From Verrucomicrobiota bacterium (lineage in GTDB: Bacteria; Verrucomicrobiota; Verrucomicrobiia; Chthoniobacterales; UBA10450): DNA of 15,578 nt. The position numbers were made by a program, and so were the translations under genes. Of this stretch, positions 6,809-14,097 are shown in pieces. The stretch lies in the NCBI GenBank assembly GCA_003219095.1, contig QHPM01000283.1:1-15578 (forward strand), written 5' to 3'. The stretch's first letter is position 1, and each line of letters starts with the position of its first letter. Under the pieces are notes generated by a model. It was not told the DNA's origin. It did no database searches and worked only from the letters and a program-made list of their open reading frames with translations.

Positions 6809-8596
6809 GTGAAAAGCGTCCTTTTCGTTTGTACCGGTAATGTTTGTCGCAGTCCCATTGCGGAAGGTCTTTTTCGCCGGCTCCTGGGAAATCGCAAGGA
6901 CATTGAAGTCGCCTCCTCCGGTGTGCATGCGGTGCGCGGGCAGCCGCCGAGTTCGCATGCAATCGAGGTCTGCGCCGAGGAAGGTGCCGAAATCGGCAAT
7001 TTGCGGAGCCAGCCGTTGACCGGCGCATTGGTCGAGCGTGCGACCCACATTTTTGCCATGACCGGAGCACACGTGGAGGCGATCCAGATGCTTTTTCCAA
7101 ATGCAGCCGATAAGACTTTTCTGTTACGCGAGTTTGAAGAAGCGGGCGCAACCTGCTGGCGTGATGTCCCCGATCCCATCGGACTCGGGCGCGATGTTTA
7201 TAATAGTTGCGCGGAGACGATTAAAAACGCCTTGCCCAGCGTACTCGCGTTTGTAGAACAGAGCGAAGTAGCCGTGCGCTCAAGCGGGCGAAGCGGCGGT
7301 GCTTCCACTTATCTAATGAGCGATATTCCGCATCCGACCGAACCGGGTTTGGGCGCGCCCAGCGGCGGTCTGCGCAGAGTCGACCCGGAAGTTTACGACG
7401 CAGTCGCGGCGGAAGAAAAACGGCAGCGCGAAAATATTGAGCTGATCGCGTCGGAAAACTTCACCAGCCGCGCAGTAATGGAAGCGCAAGGGAGCGTGTT
7501 GACCAACAAATACGCAGAGGGTTATCCCGCGAAACGCTGGTACGGAGGCTGCGAAAATGTCGATACGGTCGAATCGCTCGCGATCGATCGGGCCCGACGC
7601 TTGTTCGGCGCCGAACACGTGAACGTACAGCCACACAGCGGCGCGCAAGCGAACATGGCGGTCTATTTTTCGGTGCTGAAGGTAGGCGACAAGATTTTGA
7701 CGATGAACCTGGCGCACGGCGGCCATCTCACCCACGGACATCCGGCAAACTTTTCTGGAAAATTTTATCAAGTCACGCATTACGGCGTGGCTGAGAAAAC
7801 CGAGCAGATCGATTACGACGCGCTCGAAAAATTGGCTAACGAAACCAAGCCGACAATGATCACGGCCGGCGCATCGGCTTATCCGCGCACGCTCGATTTT
7901 CCGCGTTTGCGTAACATTGCCGATGCTTGCGGGGCGCTCCTCTTCATTGATATGGCGCATATCGCGGGGTTAGTTGCGGGCGGCCAGCACCCGAGTCCGA
8001 TTCCGCACGCGCAGTTTGTCACCACGACGACACACAAAAGCTTGCGCGGCCCCCGCGGCGGTATCGTGTTGTGCCAGGAAAAATACGCGAAGCAGATCGA
8101 CTCGATGGTTTTCCCGGGTATTCAAGGGGGCCCGCTCATGCACGTGATCGCAGCCAAAGCGGTTTGTTTCCACGAGGCGTTACAACCGCGTTTCCGCGAG
8201 TATCAAAAGCAAGTCGTGACAAATGCCAAAGCGCTCGCCGCTGGTTTGAGCAAACATGGTTATCGCATCGTCAGCGGCGGAACTGACAACCATCTAATGC
8301 TGGTCGACCTGCGCCCCAAGGGAATCAATGGGAAACAAGCGCAGGAAGTTCTCGATCGCGCTGGCATTACGGTGAACAAGAACGCAATTCCTTTCGACAC
8401 TTATCCCATCTTCAAACCGGGCGGAATTCGTGTCGGAACCCCGGCCGTGACCACGCGTGGAATGCGTGAGGAAGAAATGCTGGAGATTGCCGACCTCGTT
8501 GCCGATGCGCTGCAAAATCGCGATGATAATACCGGGCTGGAACGGATTCGCGGGAAGGTGCGCGAGCTTACGCGGAGATTTCCGTTACCGAATTAG
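6809..8596 (+). CDS. glyA: Fusion frame: low-molecular-weight protein tyrosine phosphatase + serine hydroxymethyltransferase
   Basis: One uninterrupted frame of 595 codons starts at GTG. Residues 1-150 are a complete low-molecular-weight phosphatase: P-loop C8-TGNV-C13-R14-S and general-acid Asp122 in PDPIG. Residues 151-169 form a Ser/Gly-rich linker. Residues 170-595 are a full-length serine hydroxymethyltransferase: [23 protein letters not shown], the PLP Schiff-base lysine Lys410 in [13 protein letters not shown] (Lys241 of the SHMT module), and [10 protein letters not shown]. The SHMT makes glycine and 5,10-methylene-THF from serine in the cytosol. The phosphatase substrate is unknown (phosphotyrosine/phosphoarginine in relatives). 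The two families are encoded side by side in many bacteria, but a single polypeptide is unusual. An internal ATG at 7316 could start a normal separate GlyA. A hairpin lies just before the GTG. All key residues of both modules are present. Confidence 0.93.
   Translation: MKSVLFVCTGNVCRSPIAEGLFRRLLGNRKDIEVASSGVHAVRGQPPSSHAIEVCAEEGAEIGNLRSQPLTGALVERATHIFAMTGAHVEAIQMLFPNAADKTFLLREFEEAGATCWRDVPDPIGLGRDVYNSCAETIKNALPSVLAFVEQSEVAVRSSGRSGGASTYLMSDIPHPTEPGLGAPSGGLRRVDPEVYDAVAAEEKRQRENIELIASENFTSRAVMEAQGSVLTNKYAEGYPAKRWYGGCENVDTVESLAIDRARRLFGAEHVNVQPHSGAQANMAVYFSVLKVGDKILTMNLAHGGHLTHGHPANFSGKFYQVTHYGVAEKTEQIDYDALEKLANETKPTMITAGASAYPRTLDFPRLRNIADACGALLFIDMAHIAGLVAGGQHPSPIPHAQFVTTTTHKSLRGPRGGIVLCQEKYAKQIDSMVFPGIQGGPLMHVIAAKAVCFHEALQPRFREYQKQVVTNAKALAAGLSKHGYRIVSGGTDNHLMLVDLRPKGINGKQAQEVLDRAGITVNKNAIPFDTYPIFKPGGIRVGTPAVTTRGMREEEMLEIADLVADALQNRDDNTGLERIRGKVRELTRRFPLPN
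7316..8596 (+). other. glyA: SHMT module with possible independent start at ATG 7316
   Basis: The codon at 7316 is an ATG in frame with the phosphatase (codon 170). From there [11 protein letters not shown]...VDPEVYDAV reads like a normal GlyA N-terminus and would give 426 aa, close to the family's usual 415-430. The bases around it are TAATG, with the TAA in another frame, as in a typical stop/start overlap between separate genes. No Shine-Dalgarno precedes it. The fusion, a separate GlyA, or both products from one mRNA are all compatible with the sequence. Confidence 0.5.
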
Positions 8597-8610
8597 GCAG
8601 CGCGGGTTCC

Positions 8611-8730
8611 GGGGAGCGCACGCCCCTCGTGTGCCGATTTCGGCGCCTCGCCGAAACAGATTTCTGTCCCAGAGAAAAATTCGCGATGGCGAGGGCGCCA
8701 TCGCCAGCACGCGAGGCGCATGGGCTCCCC
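8611..8730. repeat. 120-bp structured inverted-repeat element downstream of glyA
   Basis: The outer 24-nt arms (8611-8634 and 8707-8730) match at 20 of 24 positions. Inside are three hairpins in a row: TTTCGGCG/CGCCGAAA (8638-8656, 3-nt loop), ACAGA/TCTGT (8656-8667), and a perfect 9-bp stem GCGATGGCG/CGCCATCGC (8683-8704, loop AGGG). It begins 14 bp after the glyA stop. It resembles a MITE- or REP-like palindromic element with no coding capacity. It lacks a T-tract but could still slow transcription or stabilise the 3' end of the glyA mRNA. Confidence 0.75.
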
Positions 8731-8744
8731 AGATTTCCGCCTCT

Positions 8745-8830
8745 TGTCATTCCGAGCGAAGTCGAGGAATCTCTAACTATTATTCTCGACGGAAAAATTT
8801 AGAGATGTCTCGACTTCACTCGACATGACA
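8745..8830. repeat. 86-bp MITE-like inverted repeat whose end contains the zwf ATG
   Basis: The left arm starts TGTCATTCCGAGCGAAGTCG and the right arm ends CGACTTCACTCGACATGACA. Over the terminal 30 nt the arms are complementary at 25 positions. The element ends at 8830, and its terminal ATGACA includes the start codon of zwf at 8825-8827. The arms resemble the GTCATCCCGA...GAGGGACCTCGC arm at 14840-14881, so both probably belong to one dispersed family. No transposase is present; it would have to be mobilised in trans. Confidence 0.8.
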
Positions 8831-10363
8831 AAGGGCAGTGAACAACCAAATCCACTGCGTGAAGGCTTAAGCACGCGCGCGGTGCCGCAACCGTGCGCGA
8901 TTGCGATCTTTGGCGCTACCGGGGATCTGACCCACCGGAAATTGATTCCAGCCCTCTACAATCTTGCCGCCGATGGAGAATTGCCACCGGCGGTGGCCGT
9001 CATCGGTTTTGCCCGTCGCTCTAAAAGCGACGACGAATTCCGCAACGAGCTTGCCCAAACCACCAAACAATTTTCGCGTCAGGATCTGCGCGAAGACATT
9101 TGGAAAACGTTTGCGCAATCGATTTTGTATCATCAAAGCGAGTTCGAAGATGAATCGGGCTACCAATCGCTCGCCAAACGCCTCGATCAGATCGACGAAG
9201 AACGCGGCACTCGCGGCAATCGTTTATTTTATCTCGCGGCCGCGCCGGAGAAATTCGAGCCGATCCTGAAAAATCTTAAAGCCGCCGGACTCAATAAGGC
9301 GAAGGAAGGCAGCTGGGCTCGGGTCATCATTGAAAAGCCTTTCGGACGCGATCTCCGTTCCGCCCAGGAATTAAATCGGGTCGTCTCCGACGCCTTCGTC
9401 GAAGATCAGACCTACCGCATCGATCATTTTCTTGGGAAGGAGACGGCACAGAATATCCTCGTTCTCCGCTTCGCCAACGCCATCTTCGAGCCCATCTGGA
9501 ACGCGCGCTACATCGATCACGTCCAGATCACTGCCGCCGAAACACTCGGAGTGGAGGGTAGGGCCGGTTACTACGAAACCGCCGGCGCCTTGCGCGACAT
9601 GGTGCAAAACCATTTGCTTCAACTTCTTTGCCTGGTCGCGATGGAAGCGCCGACCGACCTCAGCGCCGACAGCATTCGCGACGAAAAAGTGAAAGTCGTT
9701 CGTTCCTTGCGTCGTTATCGCGCCGATGAAATCGCGAAGCTGGTGGTGCGCGGTCAATACACCAAAGGCGCGATCAATGGCGAGAATGTTCCCGGTTATC
9801 GCGAAGAAGAGAACGTAAATCCGAAGTCCGAGACCGAAACTTATGTCGCTCTCCGACTAAGCATCGAGACCTGGCGGTGGTCGGAAGTTCCAATCTATCT
9901 GCGCGTCGGGAAGCACCTGCCGAAATCTGCCACGGAAATTTCGGTCCACTTCAAGAAAGCGCCGATGGTTTTGTTCAATCGCGATAGTACCGAGCACGAT
10001 CAGAATGTGCTCGTCATTCGCATCCAACCCGACGAAGGAATTTCGTTGCGGATGATGGCAAAGATTCCAGGAACGAGTTTGCGAATCGAGCCGGTAAAGA
10101 TGGATTTCCATTACGGCACCAGTTTTGGCAAAGCCAGCCCGGAAGCGTACGAACGTTTGCTCCTCGATGCCATGAGCGGCGACGCCACTCTCTTCGCGCG
10201 CCGCGATGAAGTCGAGGAAGCCTGGGCATTTATTGACCCGATTGAAAAGGCATGGGCGGAGAAAAACGCGCCGCGGTTAACATTTTATCCTGCCGGTTCG
10301 TGGGGACCGGAAGAAGCGGATGAACTTCTGGCCCGCGATGGCCGAGCTTGGAGGCGATTATGA
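8825..10363 (+). CDS. zwf: Glucose-6-phosphate 1-dehydrogenase
   Basis: This is a full-length Zwf of 512 aa. It oxidises glucose 6-phosphate to 6-phosphogluconolactone with NADP+ (or NAD+) at the entry to the oxidative pentose phosphate pathway. The N-terminal Rossmann fingerprint is IFGATGDLTHRK (from Gly30). EKPFG follows at 170-174, and the substrate-binding and catalytic segment is RIDHFLGKE (Asp200, His201). The C-terminal half contains RVGKHLP, KMDFHYGTSF and PEAYERLLLDAMSGD. The ATG lies in the tip of an inverted repeat; the following NPLREGLS..AVP is a familiar Zwf N-terminus, so translation from here or very close is likely. No Shine-Dalgarno is evident because the upstream sequence is the repeat arm. 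opcA follows 28 bp after the stop, so the two are probably one operon. Confidence 0.96.
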   Translation: MTKGSEQPNPLREGLSTRAVPQPCAIAIFGATGDLTHRKLIPALYNLAADGELPPAVAVIGFARRSKSDDEFRNELAQTTKQFSRQDLREDIWKTFAQSILYHQSEFEDESGYQSLAKRLDQIDEERGTRGNRLFYLAAAPEKFEPILKNLKAAGLNKAKEGSWARVIIEKPFGRDLRSAQELNRVVSDAFVEDQTYRIDHFLGKETAQNILVLRFANAIFEPIWNARYIDHVQITAAETLGVEGRAGYYETAGALRDMVQNHLLQLLCLVAMEAPTDLSADSIRDEKVKVVRSLRRYRADEIAKLVVRGQYTKGAINGENVPGYREEENVNPKSETETYVALRLSIETWRWSEVPIYLRVGKHLPKSATEISVHFKKAPMVLFNRDSTEHDQNVLVIRIQPDEGISLRMMAKIPGTSLRIEPVKMDFHYGTSFGKASPEAYERLLLDAMSGDATLFARRDEVEEAWAFIDPIEKAWAEKNAPRLTFYPAGSWGPEEADELLARDGRAWRRL

Positions 10364-10391
10364 TGATTGTCATCCCGAGGAATTGATCAAA

Positions 10392-11450
10392 ATGCCTGCC
10401 ACCGCTGAAACAATCTCGCTTGGCCTTCCAGTTGCGATCGACCGTATCGACCGCGAGCTAAAAAAACTTTGGAGCGAAGGCGAAGGCGCGATGACGCGGG
10501 CGTCACTGATGAATCTCGCGGTTTATAGCGAAGAGCGAGAGTCCCTCACACGCAACACCCGGTTACTGGCCCGAATCACCGAGAACCACGCTTGTCGGGC
10601 AATCGTCATCGGGGCCGATCCTCACGCAAGAAATGATCGGATGGAAGCGTGGATCAGCGCGCATTGTCACCTTAGTCGCGCCGGGACCAAGCGAGTTTGC
10701 TCGGAACAAATTTCATTTTTGCTCGAAGGCGCAACGGTCAAACTGCTCCCCAGCATCGTTTTTTCCCAGCTCGATTCCGATCTCCCCCTCTATCTTTGGT
10801 GGCAACCGGAATTTGCCGAGCCGATGGACCCACAGCTTTGGTCGTGGATCGATCGATTGATTTACGACAGCCAATCTTGGCGCGATTTTAAGCTCCAAAT
10901 GCGCTTGGTCGAGATGGCGCAGCGCGAAGCCAAACAACGCATTGTACTGTGTGATTTGAACTGGACCCGACTCGTTCATTTCCGCCTCGCCTTCGCCCAG
11001 TTTTTTGATCATCCGGGCTCGCATCATCATTTTCGTGAAATCAAAAATGGCTCGATCATTTTTGGTCACGGATTTCGCTCAACCGCAATTCTCTTTGTCG
11101 GCTGGCTCGCAGCGCAACTCGGTTGGGAAATTCGGAGTGAGAAAAATGCCGAATTAATTGAATTGGAAAACTTCGACGGAAAAACGGTGCGGATCCAATT
11201 ACAGGAAAAGGGCGACGCGCCAATCGCCTCCTTTACCGCACAATCGGGCGAGATCGAATTTCAAGTAACACTGGCAAGCTGCGGCGATCTACTCGAAGTC
11301 TGCCGCGGCAAGTTAGGCGAAGCTCCAGCTCGCCAGGTCCTGCCATCGGCGGAGAACGATTCAGTCAAATTAATGAGCGAAGAGCTGATGCGCGGCGGGC
11401 CGCATCACGTTTATCTTCGCGCAGTCGAGAAAGTTCGGACGCTGCTGTAG
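10392..11450 (+). CDS. opcA: OpcA-like glucose-6-phosphate dehydrogenase assembly protein
   Basis: This soluble protein of 352 aa lies immediately downstream of zwf. It carries features of the OpcA family: an N-terminal helix region with RELKKLW, then MNLAVYSE, central SDLPLYLWWQPE, later LGWEIRS and a C-terminal HHVYLRAVEKV. In cyanobacteria and actinobacteria OpcA binds and allosterically activates or assembles Zwf; I infer the same here from adjacency and motifs. The frame is open from 10320, overlapping zwf. ATG 10392 is preferred because GAGG lies at 10377-10380 with suitable spacing and the upstream residues look non-homologous. The gene ends in front of a palindromic repeat and converges with the minus-strand glycosyltransferase. 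No catalytic residues are expected. I am sure of the family but not of the regulatory mechanism. Confidence 0.85.
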   Translation: MPATAETISLGLPVAIDRIDRELKKLWSEGEGAMTRASLMNLAVYSEERESLTRNTRLLARITENHACRAIVIGADPHARNDRMEAWISAHCHLSRAGTKRVCSEQISFLLEGATVKLLPSIVFSQLDSDLPLYLWWQPEFAEPMDPQLWSWIDRLIYDSQSWRDFKLQMRLVEMAQREAKQRIVLCDLNWTRLVHFRLAFAQFFDHPGSHHHFREIKNGSIIFGHGFRSTAILFVGWLAAQLGWEIRSEKNAELIELENFDGKTVRIQLQEKGDAPIASFTAQSGEIEFQVTLASCGDLLEVCRGKLGEAPARQVLPSAENDSVKLMSEELMRGGPHHVYLRAVEKVRTLL

Positions 11451-11465
11451 CGGCCGCCGTCAAAA

Positions 11466-11530
11466 CAAGGAGCGGCGGTTTCCAAACCGCCGACTTAACT
11501 GAACGGCGGTCGAGAGACCGCCGCTCCTTG
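11466..11530. repeat. 65-bp palindromic element (double hairpin) at a convergent gene junction
   Basis: The outer 14-nt arms CAAGGAGCGGCGGT (11466-11479) and ACCGCCGCTCCTTG (11517-11530) are exact complements. Two inner hairpins can form instead: a 9-bp stem at 11473-11492 (loop CC, CGGCGGTTT/AAACCGCCG) and an 8-bp stem at 11504-11523 (loop GAGA). The element lies between convergent genes and covers the last 11 codons and the stop of the minus-strand glycosyltransferase. It resembles the GGAGCGGCGGT...ACCGCCG repeats I associate with Verrucomicrobia. It may act as a bidirectional transcription stop but lacks T-tracts. Confidence 0.85.
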
Positions 11531-12748
11531 GATATTCGCAAAAATTTCTCGCAGCGCGCGGACGTTTTTCTCGATCGAGAAAATTTCTTCCGCGCGTTTG
11601 CGACCTTTGCCGCCAAACGATTGCGCAAGCTCAATCTCGTCAATCAACTGACTAAGCGCATCGGCGATTGCAGCCGGATCATTTTGGGCAACCAGCAATC
11701 CCGTTTCTCCGGCGCGAACCATTTCTGAAATCCCTCCAATATCGGTAGAAACAACCGGCAGCGCAGAGGCCATCGCTTCCATTATGACAGTCGGCAGGTT
11801 ATCCATTGCACCATCGGGATCGATCCGGCATGGCAGCGCGAGAACAGTCGCCTTGCTTAGGCGCGTGACGATTTCTAGTTGCGTATTCCGGCCAGCCAAA
11901 TGCACGTGCTCGCCCAAAGTCTGCCGATGGATGCGCGCCTGCAATTCCTCAAAGAGCGGTCCTTCGCCGATAATTTCGCAGCGGAATCCGCGGCCGCTTT
12001 GTCGCAGCAGGGCACAGGCGTCGATCAGCACATCAAACCCCTTTTTGCTGATCAGCCGGCCAATAGAAAGAATTAATGGCGGCGGCTCGAATTCCGTCGC
12101 GTGAAAACTGGCGGGATCAACCCCGTTATAGACCCGATGCACCCGCGCAGCGTTTTCGGGAAAGCGTCCGCGCAGCTGATTCGCAGCAAAATCGCTGACG
12201 GCGATGATGGCGCTGGCCGATGCGAGGATTTCGAATAGCCCGATCTCGAATTTGGCCGGAACAAAAATATCGTTGGCGTGAACGGTAAGGCTGTAATCGA
12301 TCCCGAAGAATTTCCTGATCCAGAACGCGGTTCGCGCGGCCATGCCCGCGAAATGGATGTGGACATGCCGGACGCCGAGTTTCTGGAGCCGCGTTCCTAT
12401 GTAAGTCGCTTGATGGAGGCGAAGTGAGTCTGGTTTTCCGCGCCATTCGTGTAAAGTTCGTCGCACCGGCTTTGGCAAACTGGCGGAAGCCTCATCTGCC
12501 AATCGCGCAAAAACATCACCTTCCGGCAGCTGATGCACCATCGACATGATCGCGCGGTCCCAGGTGGTTTCGGGGCCAAAGTCTGGCCCGCGCAACGCGA
12601 AAACAACAGGCTGGACGCCCTGCCGGATTAGCTCGGCAATTTCCCGATAGCAAAAGGTTTGGGAAAATTTGGGGAACCGTTCAAAAACGTATGCGAGCAC
12701 GTCCCGATTTAACGCGCTCCGGCCTGATTGCCAACGCCACGAGGGCAC
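11495..12748 (-). CDS. GT4 family glycosyltransferase (cell-surface polysaccharide type)
   Basis: This is a GT-B glycosyltransferase of about 417 aa. The N-terminal half has FERFPKFSQTFCYREIAEL, like exopolysaccharide transferases of the WcaL/AmsK type, and VHIHFAGMAARTA. The C-terminal donor domain has LILSIGRLISKKGFDVLIDA, IIGEGP, DNLPTVIMEAMASALPVVST and GGISEMVRAGETGLLV. It probably adds a sugar to a surface polysaccharide or lipid-linked intermediate at the inner membrane; donor and acceptor are unknown. GTG 12748 gives the longest product. GTG 12700, just before LAYVFERFPK, is equally plausible and fits a TATAAT at 12765-12760. The last 11 residues (QGAAVSRPPFS) and the stop lie wholly within a palindromic repeat, so the native C-terminus seems to have been replaced or extended. 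No other polysaccharide genes are adjacent. Confidence 0.9.
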   Translation of the reverse strand: MPSWRWQSGRSALNRDVLAYVFERFPKFSQTFCYREIAELIRQGVQPVVFALRGPDFGPETTWDRAIMSMVHQLPEGDVFARLADEASASLPKPVRRTLHEWRGKPDSLRLHQATYIGTRLQKLGVRHVHIHFAGMAARTAFWIRKFFGIDYSLTVHANDIFVPAKFEIGLFEILASASAIIAVSDFAANQLRGRFPENAARVHRVYNGVDPASFHATEFEPPPLILSIGRLISKKGFDVLIDACALLRQSGRGFRCEIIGEGPLFEELQARIHRQTLGEHVHLAGRNTQLEIVTRLSKATVLALPCRIDPDGAMDNLPTVIMEAMASALPVVSTDIGGISEMVRAGETGLLVAQNDPAAIADALSQLIDEIELAQSFGGKGRKRAEEIFSIEKNVRALREIFANIQGAAVSRPPFS

Positions 12749-12759
12749 GAAATTCGCTT

Positions 12760-12765
12760 ATTATA
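12760..12765 (-). promoter_or_regulatory. Possible -10 element for the glycosyltransferase
   Basis: The minus strand reads TATAAT at 12765-12760, the only consensus-like -10 in the 60-bp gap between divergent genes. No good -35 lies at 16-18 bp spacing. If it is used, transcription would start close to 12753, leaving almost no leader for GTG 12748 and favouring GTG 12700. This is a single hexamer, so the call is weak. Confidence 0.25.
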
Positions 12766-12808
12766 AGTTAGGCGCGCGTCCTGCACGACTTTTGCTGTAG
12801 TCAAGCTC

Positions 12809-13834
12809 GTGCCCCGTCGCGATTTCTTCTCCTTTTGCACGACACTAAGGCCGATTGAGCTGAAAGCCCTCGGCGAATTGTCACACGTGCGCCATCTGCA
12901 AAAAGGCGAATTAATCTACACCACCGGCGACCTCGCCGAGGAAGTCTACAGTGTTAATAGGGGCGTCGTTGAGGTGATCCAGCTCATTCCCGGCGAATCG
13001 GACGAACGAAATTTCGTCACGCGCGGCGATATTTTCGGTGTCGCTGACGCCTTGGGCAAAATGCCGCGCTCACGTTCGGCGCGGGCCCAGGAAATCGTCA
13101 GTCTGCAATGTTTCAACCGCGAGAATTTTGTCGCCATTTCGCAACGGGTCCCTTCGTTTCTTCTTTTTCTGTGCGAGCAAATGGCGCATCGGCTCAACCA
13201 GGTCCGTGCGGGCAAGGGACCAAGCGGGCCTCAGAAACTGAGCGGCAGTCTGGCGAACTTCGATTTGATTACGGTTCACCAAACTATCATCAGCTCCGGA
13301 CAAACTGGCGAGCTTGAGGTGTTGAACGAACACAACGAGCGGCTGGCCACGTTTTATTTTCAAGGCGGCGCGCTTCGTAGCGGTCAATTTCAACAGCTCA
13401 CCGGCGAGGAAGCATTCTGGCAGCTCTTTCTGAGCGATGATATTCCCGGAAGTTTTTCCTTTGCCTCCGGAGTGCAGCCAATTACCGACTGCCTGCAATC
13501 GGTGGCGATCAATCAATCTCCAAACGACATGCTTATTACCGCGATGCGACATCGCGATGAGTTTCACAATCTGAAGAAAACAACACCTGATCCTAACGCG
13601 CTGCTGCAACGGTTGGCTCCGAGTTTTGAATGGCCGCGTGATGCGGACCAGGAGCTGAAGCCGTTAGCGGAACGAATCTGGAATTACACCAACGATCGCC
13701 GCTTCACCATTAACGAGTTGTTTCGACAGAACGCGGTTTGTGAATTGAAAATCTATATCGTGGTTTCCGAGATGTTGCGGATTGGGCAAATCGCAACTGT
13801 TCATCCCATGCCGCAACTGGCAAAGGCGTCGTGA
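12809..13834 (+). CDS. Cyclic-nucleotide-binding-like domain + DUF4388 regulator
   Basis: This cytoplasmic protein of 341 aa has three parts. Residues 1-130 form a CRP/FNR-type cNMP-binding beta-roll: LQKGELIYTTGDLAEEVYSVNRGVVEV, then the phosphate-cassette region GDIFGVADALGKMPRSRSARAQE. The RSxA core is kept, but the Glu of the usual FGE is Val, so classical cAMP binding is uncertain. Residues about 143-220 match DUF4388 (LSGSLANFDLITVHQTI, TGELEVLNE, ATFYFQGGALRSGQ, GEEAFWQLFL, GSFSF), a domain found in bacterial signalling and gliding proteins. The remaining 110 residues end in TINELFRQNAVCELKIYIVVSEMLRIGQI, possibly a winged-helix-like effector. There is no CRP-type HTH. It starts at GTG 12809 with no strong ribosome-binding site and overlaps the next gene by GTGA. 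Probable signalling adaptor; ligand and target are unknown. Confidence 0.83.
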   Translation: MPRRDFFSFCTTLRPIELKALGELSHVRHLQKGELIYTTGDLAEEVYSVNRGVVEVIQLIPGESDERNFVTRGDIFGVADALGKMPRSRSARAQEIVSLQCFNRENFVAISQRVPSFLLFLCEQMAHRLNQVRAGKGPSGPQKLSGSLANFDLITVHQTIISSGQTGELEVLNEHNERLATFYFQGGALRSGQFQQLTGEEAFWQLFLSDDIPGSFSFASGVQPITDCLQSVAINQSPNDMLITAMRHRDEFHNLKKTTPDPNALLQRLAPSFEWPRDADQELKPLAERIWNYTNDRRFTINELFRQNAVCELKIYIVVSEMLRIGQIATVHPMPQLAKAS

Positions 13835-14097
13835 AAAAAATCTCCTTTTTTTTGTTCGTCGCCCTAGTCGCGCTGACTGGTGGGGGTTGTTCCTACCTTA
13901 CGTCCAACGGGCGCCATGAGGCTGCATATGCCCGTTATATTAGGCATTCCAGCTACAACCGGGTGAAGCTACAACGAAAGCTCTCCAGGTCGCCGAAAAT
14001 TCAGCCGCCGCGCATGGAAAGCGAACCAACAATCGCGACCAGTACCGGCCCGGAATCCGTTACCGCAAGCGCGCAACCGGCCACACCGGAAAACTAG
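13831..14097 (+). CDS. Small putative lipoprotein/exported protein
   Basis: This 88-aa product starts at GTG 13831, overlapping the regulator's stop as GTGA, so it is probably translationally coupled; AAAGG lies just upstream. The N-terminus MKKISFFLFVALVALTGGGC is a basic-hydrophobic signal peptide ending at Cys20. Glycines fill -3 to -1, so the lipobox is imperfect (Leu is usual at -3) and lipidation is likely but not certain. The mature part is basic, then Pro/Ser/Thr-rich (SRSPKIQPPRMESEPT...ASAQPATPEN), apparently disordered, with no known domain. Its TAG at 14095-14097 overlaps the stop of the opposing thioesterase in CTAG. The function is not recognised; linkage suggests it is made with the regulator. 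Confidence 0.65.
   Translation: MKKISFFLFVALVALTGGGCSYLTSNGRHEAAYARYIRHSSYNRVKLQRKLSRSPKIQPPRMESEPTIATSTGPESVTASAQPATPEN

Noticed and set aside
7313..7960. Minus-strand open frame of 215 codons within the SHMT module
   Set aside because: It is antisense to highly conserved SHMT motifs; a common effect of GC-biased third positions.
10369..10380. GTCATCCCGAGG between zwf and opcA resembling the repeat arms
   Set aside because: It is only 12 bases, there is no opposite arm nearby, and the GAGG serves as the likely opcA ribosome-binding site.
11466..11530. Rho-independent terminator
   Set aside because: Stems are strong, but no T-run follows on either strand; kept as a repeat element instead.
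13070..13609. Minus-strand open frame of 179 codons
   Set aside because: It is antisense to the cNMP-binding/DUF4388 regulator, which has recognisable domains.
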